From Flavobacterium psychrotolerans (GTDB lineage: Bacteria; Bacteroidota; Bacteroidia; Flavobacteriales; Flavobacteriaceae), in NCBI RefSeq assembly GCF_003097635.1, contig NZ_QCZI01000002.1:186001-250000 (forward strand): 64,000 nt of DNA, written 5' to 3'. The notes beneath the pieces are model-generated. The model saw only the letters and a list, made by a program, of their open reading frames with translations, did not search any database and was not told where the DNA came from. Shown piece after piece: positions 9,473 to 17,421 of the stretch (its first letter is position 1; the number at the start of each line of letters is the position of its first letter). The translations under genes and the position numbers were made by a program.

Positions 9473-10912
9473 CTAGTTACGGTTTATTTGAGTTAGGATA
9501 TTTTCAAGACTTGGCGTGATCAAGTCTATGATTGGTTTTGGATACATTCCAAAAAAGAATAATACGGCGACAATAATCACCATTGTTAATCCTTCGTTTA
9601 GGGTTACATCTGCAAAAATTTTCTTGTTTGTTTCTCCCAGCATCACGTGTTGAAACATTTTCAGCATATAATACGCTCCTAAAATAATGGTTGTTCCACC
9701 TAAAATGGCAAACCAAATGTTAATTTGAGAAAGGCTGTACAAAACGGTAAACTCACCAACAAAGTTAAATGTGGATGGCAATGCAACAGAGGCCAATACC
9801 AAAATCATAAACATGGAAGTAAATTTAGGGGATTGGGAACGAATACCTCCCATTTCTGAAATGGTTCGGGTATCGTATCTTCTGAAAATGATTTCGGCCG
9901 CAAAAAATAATCCTACCACCACAAAACCATGGGCAATCATTTGCAAAACCGCACCACGCAATCCGTCAAGGGTTAAGGTATAAGCTCCTGCGGCAATTAA
10001 TCCAACGTGTGCCAAGGAGGAATAAGCTAATAATTTCTTCAAGTCTTTTTGGCGTAAAGCGACTATTGAGCCATAAATTACTCCTGCAATTCCAAGCGCT
10101 ATGAAAACAAACATGTATTGTTTAGCCGCCAATGGCGCAATGGGCAATTGCCAACGAATGACACTGTACAATCCCATTTTTAGCATAATCCCAGAAAGCA
10201 ACATGGTTCCAACGGTTGGTGCTTTTTGGTAGACTTTTGCTTGCCAGGTATGAAAAGGGATTATTGGAATTTTGATGGCATAAGCCAAGAAGAAAGCCAA
10301 GAATATCCACAATTGCTCAGAAGCGGTTAAATCTAATTTGTATAAATCATCTATTAGCAAACTTCCTGCTCTTTGGTACAAATAAATAAAAGCAACCAGC
10401 ATGAATAACGAACCCGCTAAGGTGTAGATAAAGAATTTTACCACAGCCGTTTTACGTTCTTCGGCATCTCCGTTACCCCAAAGCAAAGCAATGAAGTAAA
10501 TTGGGATTAATGACAATTCCCAGAAAATGTAATACAACAATCCGTCAGCGGCAAGAAAGGTTCCTGCCATGGCAAATGCCATAAACAAGATTAAAGCATA
10601 AAAAGATTTGGCGTTTTTATATTCATTCCCGAAAGAAGAAAATATAATTAACGGGGTTAAAGCAGTTGTCAATAAAAGCATCGCCAAGGAAAGTCCATCC
10701 GCTTGTAAAGCAAAAGAGATGTTCGGTTGTGAAATCCATTGGTTGATGAAACTGATGTTTTCGCCGGCATTAAAATGGTTTAGCAAGACAATTGAACAGC
10801 CTAAGACGGCTAAACTAAAGAACAAAGCCACTTTTGAAGCTAGTTTGTCACCAGCCAAATAAGTTGCAAATGCACCAACTAAAAGTAAAATTAATAGAAG
10901 AGATACGTTCAT
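9473..10912 (-). CDS. nuoM: NADH-quinone oxidoreductase subunit M
   Basis: A 479-residue proton-channel subunit. The start MNVSLLLILLLVGAFATYL at 10912 is preferred; an upstream in-frame Met at 10957 would overlap the end of nuoL. Typical motifs are LAYAIKIPIIPFHTWQAKVY (channel Lys/His) and LRQKDLKKLLAYSSLAHVGL. It lies between nuoL and nuoN in the membrane arm of complex I. Confidence 0.95.
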   Translation of the reverse strand: MNVSLLLILLLVGAFATYLAGDKLASKVALFFSLAVLGCSIVLLNHFNAGENISFINQWISQPNISFALQADGLSLAMLLLTTALTPLIIFSSFGNEYKNAKSFYALILFMAFAMAGTFLAADGLLYYIFWELSLIPIYFIALLWGNGDAEERKTAVVKFFIYTLAGSLFMLVAFIYLYQRAGSLLIDDLYKLDLTASEQLWIFLAFFLAYAIKIPIIPFHTWQAKVYQKAPTVGTMLLSGIMLKMGLYSVIRWQLPIAPLAAKQYMFVFIALGIAGVIYGSIVALRQKDLKKLLAYSSLAHVGLIAAGAYTLTLDGLRGAVLQMIAHGFVVVGLFFAAEIIFRRYDTRTISEMGGIRSQSPKFTSMFMILVLASVALPSTFNFVGEFTVLYSLSQINIWFAILGGTTIILGAYYMLKMFQHVMLGETNKKIFADVTLNEGLTMVIIVAVLFFFGMYPKPIIDLITPSLENILTQINRN

Positions 10913-10920
10913 AGTAGAAA

Positions 10921-12804
10921 TTATTGAGCTAAGAATAAATAGGAAATAATGGCACAAAGTCCGAGAACAAAAGCAAAAAGATAAAACCCAATGCTTCCGT
11001 TATGTAATTTTTTACCTTGAAAACTTAATTCATTGGTCACTTTCGCTAATCCAAAAACCAATGCTGATATAGAAGTCTCGATATAATCTCTAAAGAAACC
11101 GGACAATGCATTGATTGGTTTCACGAAAAGGACATCATACGCTTCATCAACATAATATTTGTTGTAAAGCACTTTTGAAATTCCTGTGATTTTAGAATCT
11201 TCTTCGGGAACACTATTTTGTTTGATGTATTTAGAATAGGCAATTCCTATTCCGATGAATGCACCAGCCAAAGCAATTGCCATTAAGCCATATTCAAAAG
11301 TTCCCAAAGTGTGTTCTTCTTCAGTCACTTTTCTGAAAATGGGAGCCAAATACTCATTCAACCAACTATTTTTTGGCAAACTAATTAAACCACCAATGAA
11401 AGATAAAACAGCAAGTATAATTAACGGCGCGGTGATCAAAGAAGGGCTTTCATGTAAATGGTGTTTTTGGTCTTCTGTTCCTCTAAATTCTTTGAAGAAC
11501 GTCAAATACATCAATCTAAACATATAAAATGCAGTCATAATCGAGGCGACAGAACCAATAACCCAAAGAACAATATTGTGTTCGAAAGCAGTGATTAAAA
11601 TTTCATCTTTAGACCAGAACCCTGCGAAAGGAAAAATTCCCGCAATCGCCAAAGAAGCGACTAACATGGTCATAAAAGTAATTGGCATTGCTTTTTTCAA
11701 ACCGCCCATTTTGCGCATGTCTTGTTCTCCTCCTAATGCGTGAATTACAGAACCGGAACCCAAGAATAAACAAGCTTTAAAGAAAGCATGCGTTACAACA
11801 TGAAAAATAGCAACTTGATAAGCTCCTAATCCCAAAGCCAAGAACATCAATCCCAATTGAGAAACGGTAGAATAGGCCAAAACTTTCTTGATGTCATTTT
11901 GAACCAATCCAATAGTTGCGGCAACTAATGCAGTTATAGCACCGATTATGGCAATTATATTTTGAACTTCTGGAGTTAAATCAAATAAAAAATTTAATCT
12001 TGAAATCATAAAAATTCCGGCAGTTACCATTGTCGCCGCGTGAATTAATGCCGAAACTGGTGTTGGACCAGCCATTGCATCGGGTAACCAAGTATATAAC
12101 GGAATTTGTGCCGATTTTCCGCAGGCACCAATAAATAAGGCAAATGCGGCAACGCCAAGCCAGTAAGAATTAAGATTGGTTGCTCCAGAAATTGCGGTTT
12201 TTAAAGTGGTGAAATCTAAGGTTGAAAATAACATTCCCAGAATAAAGATACCGATTAACAATCCTAAATCCCCAATTCGGTTCATAATGAAGGCTTTTTT
12301 CGCAGCATCATTATACTCTTGGTTTTTATGCCAAAAGCCAATCAATAAGTAAGAACAAAGACCAACGCCTTCCCAACCAATGAACATTACTAATAAGTTA
12401 CTTCCAATTACCAAGGTAATCATGAAAAATACGAATAGATTCAAATAAGCAAAAAACGTGTGCATCTTCTCATCATCGTGCATGTAACTAATGGAATACA
12501 AATGAATCAGAGAACCTATTCCCGTCACAAAAAGCAACCATAAAATCGATAATTGGTCTAAAAGCAATCCAAAACTAAGGTTGAAATTGCTGATGGAAAT
12601 CCAATCAAAAAGTATAATTTGAATTGGTTGTTTTGCAACTGTAATATATCCAAAAAAATATAAAGTTACAGCAAAAGAAACAACTACTGAAAGCGTTCCT
12701 ACAATTCCCGAAAAGGTCTTTCCTAATTTTTTCCCGAAGAAAACATTTATTAAAAATCCTAATAAAGGAGTTAACAGTAAGACTAAAGCTAAATTGGTAT
12801 CCAT
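10921..12804 (-). CDS. nuoL: NADH-quinone oxidoreductase subunit L
   Basis: At 627 residues this is the longest antiporter-like subunit, with the usual C-terminal lateral helix. The signature GACGKSAQIPLYTWLPDAMA and the following GPTPVSALIHAATMVTAG segment are intact, with channel Lys and His residues present. It is the distal proton pump of the membrane arm. Spacing is 6 bp to nuoK and 8 bp to nuoM. Confidence 0.96.
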   Translation of the reverse strand: MDTNLALVLLLTPLLGFLINVFFGKKLGKTFSGIVGTLSVVVSFAVTLYFFGYITVAKQPIQIILFDWISISNFNLSFGLLLDQLSILWLLFVTGIGSLIHLYSISYMHDDEKMHTFFAYLNLFVFFMITLVIGSNLLVMFIGWEGVGLCSYLLIGFWHKNQEYNDAAKKAFIMNRIGDLGLLIGIFILGMLFSTLDFTTLKTAISGATNLNSYWLGVAAFALFIGACGKSAQIPLYTWLPDAMAGPTPVSALIHAATMVTAGIFMISRLNFLFDLTPEVQNIIAIIGAITALVAATIGLVQNDIKKVLAYSTVSQLGLMFLALGLGAYQVAIFHVVTHAFFKACLFLGSGSVIHALGGEQDMRKMGGLKKAMPITFMTMLVASLAIAGIFPFAGFWSKDEILITAFEHNIVLWVIGSVASIMTAFYMFRLMYLTFFKEFRGTEDQKHHLHESPSLITAPLIILAVLSFIGGLISLPKNSWLNEYLAPIFRKVTEEEHTLGTFEYGLMAIALAGAFIGIGIAYSKYIKQNSVPEEDSKITGISKVLYNKYYVDEAYDVLFVKPINALSGFFRDYIETSISALVFGLAKVTNELSFQGKKLHNGSIGFYLFAFVLGLCAIISYLFLAQ

Positions 12805-12810
12805 TGAAAA

Positions 12811-13131
12811 TTATCCTTTTAAGTTTTTTAAATTGGCCACGTCAATCGTTCCTGAATTTCTAAATATCGACACTAAAATTGCCAAACCTACGGCAACTTC
12901 TGCTGCTGCTACCGCCATGGAGAAAAACACGAAAACCTGTCCTTGAGCATCTTGATGATACGTTGAAAAAGCCACAAACAACAAGTTGACCGCGTTCAGC
13001 ATAATCTCAATTGACATAAATACGATGATGGCATTTCGTCTGTACAACACCCCAAAAACGCCAATACAAAAAAGTATTACGCAAAGGAAGATGTAATTTT
13101 CTATACCAATTTGATTTAATATATTATTCAT
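12811..13131 (-). CDS. nuoK: NADH-quinone oxidoreductase subunit K
   Basis: A 106-residue, three-helix membrane subunit. The conserved helix 2 segment [20 protein letters not shown] carries the Glu of the central proton channel, and a second Glu is in [15 protein letters not shown]. The gene is packed between nuoJ (1-bp gap) and nuoL. Confidence 0.95.
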   Translation of the reverse strand: MNNILNQIGIENYIFLCVILFCIGVFGVLYRRNAIIVFMSIEIMLNAVNLLFVAFSTYHQDAQGQVFVFFSMAVAAAEVAVGLAILVSIFRNSGTIDVANLKNLKG

Positions 13132-13132
13132 A

Positions 13133-13648
13133 TTATTTCTCTAGTTTTTCTTTTTTAGACAATAAAACGGCGCCAATCATGGCAACTAAAAGCAATATGG
13201 AAGCATATTCAAAAGGAACCATATATTCGTTTAACAAGACTTTACCCAATACCTTAATGGATTGGTAATCTTCGCCAGTTACATCATAAGAACCATCGGC
13301 AATTGGTTTTGAGTTTATGAAAATCAGTATCAAAACAAAGCAAATCAAACAAAAGGAAACAATAGCACCTAATCGTGTAATTCTGGGCTTGTGAACCTCA
13401 TTTTCCTTATTCAAATTCATTAACATAATGGTAAACAAGAACAAAATCATGATTGCCCCAGAATAAACTATGACATGAACAATGGCTAAAAACTGGGCGT
13501 TCAGCAACAAGTAATGACCTGCAACCGAAAAGAAGCAAATCACTAAATAAATAGCACTATGTATGGGGTTTTTGCTAAAAACGGTCAAAAAAGCCGTTAA
13601 CAATGTTATGGCAGATAGAATACAAAAAAGTATAAGTAAAATGGACAT
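13133..13648 (-). CDS. nuoJ: NADH-quinone oxidoreductase subunit J
   Basis: A 171-residue membrane subunit with five helices. The segment [20 protein letters not shown] holds the conserved Tyr-Ser-Gly pi-bulge helix that moves during proton pumping. It abuts nuoI with no intergenic base and nuoK by one base, so the three genes are surely co-transcribed. Confidence 0.94.
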   Translation of the reverse strand: MSILLILFCILSAITLLTAFLTVFSKNPIHSAIYLVICFFSVAGHYLLLNAQFLAIVHVIVYSGAIMILFLFTIMLMNLNKENEVHKPRITRLGAIVSFCLICFVLILIFINSKPIADGSYDVTGEDYQSIKVLGKVLLNEYMVPFEYASILLLVAMIGAVLLSKKEKLEK

Positions 13649-14194
13649 TTAGTTAGCGTTTTTAAGTTGAGTATTTTTCATTGCCATATCTAAAGGCATC
13701 ACTAATTTATCTTTTCCAAAAATAAAATCTTCCCTTTCGTAACTTGACGGCACCAAAACTTTCGAGGTTGTCAAATAAATAGCATCTTTCGGACAGGCTT
13801 CTTCACATAACCCACAAAAAATGCAACGCAACATATTGATTTCGTAGATCTCCGCATATTTCTCTTCTCTGTACAAATGTTTTTCGTCTGCTTTGCGCTC
13901 GGCCGCCTTCATCGTAATGGCCTCTGCCGGGCAAGACAGGGCGCACAATCCGCAGGCGGTGCAGTTCTCACGTCCCTGTTCGTCACGTTTCAACATGTGT
14001 TGTCCGCGATAAACTGGACTCATCGTTCTTACTTGTTCAGGGTATTGAATGGTCACTTTTCTGCGAAACAAATGTTTTAAGGTAATCCATAAGCCCTTAA
14101 CAATCGCTATAAGATACATTGTTTCCAAAAAAGTCATTTCCTTGTTGGAAACCACCTTTTTTCTTCCCGATAAGGATATTTCTTGTATTGACAT
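13649..14194 (-). CDS. nuoI: NADH-quinone oxidoreductase subunit I, 8Fe ferredoxin
   Basis: A 181-residue peripheral subunit with two 4Fe-4S motifs, CTACGLCALSCPAEAI and CIFCGLCEEACPKDAI, which bind clusters N6a and N6b on the electron path to N2. The N-terminal amphipathic part (TFLETMYLIAIVKGLWITLKH) docks it to the membrane arm. It is followed directly by nuoJ, but its upstream neighbour is not nuoH: an ORF6N gene and a repeat element intervene. Confidence 0.96.
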   Translation of the reverse strand: MSIQEISLSGRKKVVSNKEMTFLETMYLIAIVKGLWITLKHLFRRKVTIQYPEQVRTMSPVYRGQHMLKRDEQGRENCTACGLCALSCPAEAITMKAAERKADEKHLYREEKYAEIYEINMLRCIFCGLCEEACPKDAIYLTTSKVLVPSSYEREDFIFGKDKLVMPLDMAMKNTQLKNAN

Positions 14195-14210
14195 TTCGTA
14201 ATTTTTATTT

Positions 14211-14290
14211 GAAGCTTAATCCTGCTATCCGTTTCAATCCATTCGCCGCGACGAATGGGATTTCCACTGCTATCAGGGCTAGGGCTTTTC
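14211..14290 (+). repeat. Dispersed-repeat-like element with direct CTGCTATC copies and a hairpin
   Basis: This 80-bp piece between nuoI and the ORF6N gene is more GC-rich than its surroundings. It contains two CTGCTATC copies 45 bp apart and a central hairpin (CCATTCG / CGAATGG, 6-base loop), and it ends in GGGCTAGGGCTTTT. Its form resembles the short palindromic intergenic repeats I know from Flavobacterium genomes; the copy number in this genome cannot be checked here. No open reading frame covers it. The strand is arbitrary. Confidence 0.5.
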
Positions 14291-14306
14291 GCTATTAATT
14301 ATGTTT

Positions 14307-14825
14307 TTAATTTTTATAACCTATTTTATTTCGTTCCACTTTATTATCTTGTTTTTCCATTAATTCATCCAAATAACTAAAAACCAATTCTATGTTTTTA
14401 TCGTGATTGATTAATTTCTTTTTAATCTCTTCTATTTCTAGTTTCGTATTCAAATTATTGGTTATAAATTCCCTCAAACTCACAAATACTTCAATTATTT
14501 TAATACTCATTTGAGTTGCTCTTTCACTTTTTAACACGTTTGCCAACTGCAACACACCGTGTTCAGTAAAAACATAAGGTAGCTTTCTTGTTCCTCCCCA
14601 TCTTGAAGTCGCAAATTGCGACTTCAAGTTTTGGAATTCATTTTCATTCAGTTGAAACATAAAATGCTCTGGAAATTTTAATGAATTTCTCTTTATTTGT
14701 TCATTAATTCGTTTAGTTTCCACATCAAATAATTCTGCTAAATCTTTATCTAACATCACCTTTTGGTTTCTAACAAAATAAATTTTATTAGTTATTATTT
14801 CATCTGGAATAATTATTTCACTCAT
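14307..14825 (-). CDS. ORF6N-domain DNA-binding-type protein inserted in the nuo operon
   Basis: A 172-residue protein whose first 90 residues match the ORF6N/KilA-N-like pattern (IYFVRNQKVMLDKDLAELFD, then VETKRINEQIKRN, FPEHFMFQLNENEF, KLPYVFTEHGVLQLANVLKS). A coiled-coil-like tail follows (about 120-165). ORF6N proteins are common in phages and as stand-alone chromosomal genes; their function is poorly known, though DNA binding is assumed. It lies between nuoH and nuoI in the same direction, 23 bp after nuoH, and has nothing to do with complex I. It was probably acquired, perhaps together with the repeat element beside it. Confidence 0.85.
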   Translation of the reverse strand: MSEIIIPDEIITNKIYFVRNQKVMLDKDLAELFDVETKRINEQIKRNSLKFPEHFMFQLNENEFQNLKSQFATSRWGGTRKLPYVFTEHGVLQLANVLKSERATQMSIKIIEVFVSLREFITNNLNTKLEIEEIKKKLINHDKNIELVFSYLDELMEKQDNKVERNKIGYKN

Positions 14826-14848
14826 GTTTAGAATTAATCTTTGAAATA

Positions 14849-15901
14849 TTAAAATCCTAAATAAGTTGCAATATCGTGTCTCAAAAGCACAATTCCTGTA
14901 ATCATAATATTAATGATAGACAACGGAATCAGTATTCTCCATCCCAAATGCATCAATTGGTCGTATCTAAATCTTGGAATCGTCCAACGAACCCACATGT
15001 AGAAGAAGATAAATCCACAAATTTTTGCAAATAAAACGGCTATTCCAATGACATTGGCAATATTAACGCCCCAGTTTTCAACAGCCCAACTCATTCCAGG
15101 ATAATTATACCCCCCAAAGAATAAAACTGCCAATATGGTGGACGATATAAACATATTCGCATATTCAGCAAACAGATAAAATCCCATTTTCATGGAAGAG
15201 TATTCCGTGTGATACCCGCCTATTAATTCTGTTTCGCATTCCGCTAAATCAAAAGGCGTTCTGTTGGTTTCTGCAAAAGCACAAATCAAAAAGATTAAAA
15301 ACGATAAAGGCTGGTAAAAAACGTTCCAACCCATTCCGGATTGTTGTGCCGAAATCTCCCTCAAACTCAATGTTCCGGTCATCATTAACAAAGCAATCAC
15401 TGAAAGACCCATGGCCACTTCATAAGAAACCATTTGTGATGCGGCACGAACCGCCCCCATTAAGGAAAACTTGTTGTTAGATGCCCATCCGCCAATCATG
15501 ATTCCGTAAACTCCAACGGATACAACTCCGAAAACATACAACAAAGCTACATCAATATCAGTCGCCTGAAGTAAAATATCCCTTCCAAATAAATGAAATC
15601 GATCTCCCCAAGGAATAACAGCACTCGTCATTAAAGCCGTACTCATGGCAATTGCCGGGCCAACAACGAATAAAAATTTATTAGGCGTATTAGGGAAAAA
15701 TTCTTCTTTAGAAAACAATTTTAAACCATCCGCAAGAGGCTGAAACAATCCTAAGGGACCTGCCCTATTCGGACCAATCCGATCTTGAAGCCAAGCGGCA
15801 ACTTTACGTTCTGCCCAAGTAGAATACATTGCCATAAGCATGGTTACACCAAAAACCACTAGTATTATGACGCTTTTGTCTATGATAAGTGTACTATTCA
15901 T
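14849..15901 (-). CDS. nuoH: NADH-quinone oxidoreductase subunit H
   Basis: A 350-residue membrane subunit next to the quinone site. Conserved stretches include WAERKVAAWLQDRIGPNRAG, FPLGLFQPLADGLKLF-type sequence (GPLGLFQPLADGLKLFSKEE) and AETNRTPFDLAECETELIGG with the Glu residues of the E-channel. Its start overlaps the end of nuoG by 8 bp, which indicates translational coupling. Confidence 0.96.
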   Translation of the reverse strand: MNSTLIIDKSVIILVVFGVTMLMAMYSTWAERKVAAWLQDRIGPNRAGPLGLFQPLADGLKLFSKEEFFPNTPNKFLFVVGPAIAMSTALMTSAVIPWGDRFHLFGRDILLQATDIDVALLYVFGVVSVGVYGIMIGGWASNNKFSLMGAVRAASQMVSYEVAMGLSVIALLMMTGTLSLREISAQQSGMGWNVFYQPLSFLIFLICAFAETNRTPFDLAECETELIGGYHTEYSSMKMGFYLFAEYANMFISSTILAVLFFGGYNYPGMSWAVENWGVNIANVIGIAVLFAKICGFIFFYMWVRWTIPRFRYDQLMHLGWRILIPLSIINIMITGIVLLRHDIATYLGF

Positions 15902-16943
15902 TATTGCCTAGACTTTGTTGGTTAATAATGTCTTCATCAGTCAAAGGAATAGCTGGCATACTGATTTTTTTACGGTCAATATCCCTACCCAATAAAATAT
16001 TTTTCTCGGTAGCGATCTCCACTTTGTGTAGTTTCCTGTAGTATTTGTTTTGGTTGATTACCGAATCTTTCTCGAATTTTCTTGGCCCTTCGATAACCCA
16101 GTCTTTCAATTCTTTGTGGTCAAAACGACATCCATTACAGATGAATTCGTCTACTTCGTGGTATTCGTTTTTTCTTCCGGTAACCCGTTGAATTTCGTCA
16201 CCAAACATCCAAACGGTTGTTTTTCCAGAACAGGTAGGACAATCTCTGTGTGCATTGTAGGGTTTATTGAACCAAACTCTAGATTTGAATCGAAACGTTT
16301 TATCCGTCAATGCTCCAACAGGGCATACATCAATCATATTTCCTGAAAACTCATTGTCAATGGCTTTTGAAATGCAAGTCGAAATATTAGAATGATCCCC
16401 TCTATCCATAACTCCGTGCACCCGATTGTCTGTCAATTGATCGGCAACCATCACACAACGGTAGCAAAGTATGCAACGATTCATGTGCAGTTGAATATTC
16501 GGTCCGATATCTTCCGGCTCAAACGTTCTTTTCTCTTCAATATAACGGGATTCAGATTTACCGTGTTCGAAACTCAAATTTTGCAAATCACATTCTCCCG
16601 CTTGATCACAAACTGGGCAGTCTAATGGGTGGTTGATTAACAAAAATTCCGTTACCGATTTCCTTGCTTCTTCCACTCTAGGCGAAGATTTGCTGGCAAT
16701 TTCCATTCCGTCTTGGCAGCCTGTTACACAAGATGCCATTAATTTTGGCATGGGTCTTGGGTCGGCTTCACTTCCTTTGGTAATATCAACCAAACAACAA
16801 CGGCATTTTCCGCCACTGCCTTTTAGTTTAGAATAATAGCACATGGCTGGCGGAACGACTTCTCCACCAATCATACGTGCAGCCTGCAAGATGGTTGTTC
16901 CTGGTTCTACTTCTATACTTTGACCGTCTATGGTTACTTTCAT
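15894..16943 (-). CDS. nuoG: NADH-quinone oxidoreductase subunit G, short form
   Basis: A 349-residue iron-sulfur subunit of the peripheral arm. Present are the N-terminal 2Fe-2S ferredoxin fold with its Cys set (CYYSKLKGSGGKCRCC, ending in KLMASC), the His/Cys 4Fe-4S site (HPLDCPVCDQAGECDLQ) and a further cluster region (CILCYRC and CPVGAL); two CxxC pairs (CPTC, CNGC) follow. The large molybdopterin-like C-terminal domain of E. coli NuoG (about 900 residues) is absent. This short form seems normal for the Bacteroidota rather than a truncation, since the stop overlaps nuoH cleanly. The preceding gene is the IVP-type insert, not nuoF. Confidence 0.93.
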   Translation of the reverse strand: MKVTIDGQSIEVEPGTTILQAARMIGGEVVPPAMCYYSKLKGSGGKCRCCLVDITKGSEADPRPMPKLMASCVTGCQDGMEIASKSSPRVEEARKSVTEFLLINHPLDCPVCDQAGECDLQNLSFEHGKSESRYIEEKRTFEPEDIGPNIQLHMNRCILCYRCVMVADQLTDNRVHGVMDRGDHSNISTCISKAIDNEFSGNMIDVCPVGALTDKTFRFKSRVWFNKPYNAHRDCPTCSGKTTVWMFGDEIQRVTGRKNEYHEVDEFICNGCRFDHKELKDWVIEGPRKFEKDSVINQNKYYRKLHKVEIATEKNILLGRDIDRKKISMPAIPLTDEDIINQQSLGNNE

Positions 16944-16947
16944 GTTT

Positions 16948-16999
16948 AAAGTCTTAACGTCTTAATGTCAAATGTCTTAATGTCGAATACATTTCGACT
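16948..16999. repeat. Heptameric-repeat array, nuoG side of the IVP-type gene
   Basis: Read on the plus strand the DNA falls into 7-base words (aaagtct, taacgtc, ttaatgt, caaatgt, cttaatg, tcgaata, catttcg). It fills the whole gap between nuoG and the four-helix-bundle gene and resembles the array on the other side of that gene in inverted orientation. Confidence 0.6.
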
Positions 17000-17374
17000 T
17001 TACTTCTTTTGACTGTCATTTAAATATTTTATAAATCCACTTAATAATTTTGATATATCTGAAACATTTAAAAATAATTCATCGAATTCTATCTTTGAAA
17101 TATAGTTTAAATCTAATGCTAAATATAATTGCGACCTTACTTCGGCAGCTGATGCTTTTGATACATACAAAAAATAAACAAATTCTTTATCTGTATTCCT
17201 TTCAAAACCTTCGGCAATATTTGAAGAAATTGAAATTGAAGCTCTTCTAATTTGTCTAACTAAATCGAAATCTTTTTTAAAAATTGTATTCTCTGTTATT
17301 TCATAAATCCTTTTATTAAATAATCTAGATTTTTGCCAAGAATTAATCTCTTCAAAAGATTTAAATTTCCCCAT
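17000..17374 (-). CDS. Four-helix-bundle protein, 23S rRNA intervening-sequence (IVP) family
   Basis: A 124-residue all-helical protein with the family pattern: WQKSRLFNKRIYEIT, then DFDLVRQIRRASISISSNIAEGF, the ER/KEFVYFLYVSKASAAEVRSQL segment and a last helix with LLSGFIKYL. The family was first seen in intervening sequences of 23S rRNA genes and later in many single chromosomal loci; its function is unknown. Here it separates nuoF from nuoG and is flanked on both sides by heptameric-repeat arrays, suggesting that gene and arrays arrived together. It is co-directional with nuo, so it is likely co-transcribed. Confidence 0.88.
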   Translation of the reverse strand: MGKFKSFEEINSWQKSRLFNKRIYEITENTIFKKDFDLVRQIRRASISISSNIAEGFERNTDKEFVYFLYVSKASAAEVRSQLYLALDLNYISKIEFDELFLNVSDISKLLSGFIKYLNDSQKK

Positions 17375-17376
17375 TC

Positions 17377-17421
17377 TTTCTTTACGTTATGACTTTCAAC
17401 TTTAGGACATTACGACTTTCG
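17377..17421. repeat. Heptameric-repeat array, nuoF side of the IVP-type gene
   Basis: On the minus strand the words are AAAGTCG, TAATGTC, CTAAAGT, TGAAAGT, CATAACG, TAAAGAA. The array starts inside nuoF, encoding its last residues (KVVMS and the stop), and runs to the start of the IVP-type gene. It is an approximate inverted copy of the array on the other side. Confidence 0.6.

Noticed and set aside
14307..14825. Toxin-antitoxin or defence island around the ORF6N gene
   Set aside because: No partner gene is present; only a repeat-like element and nuo genes surround it.
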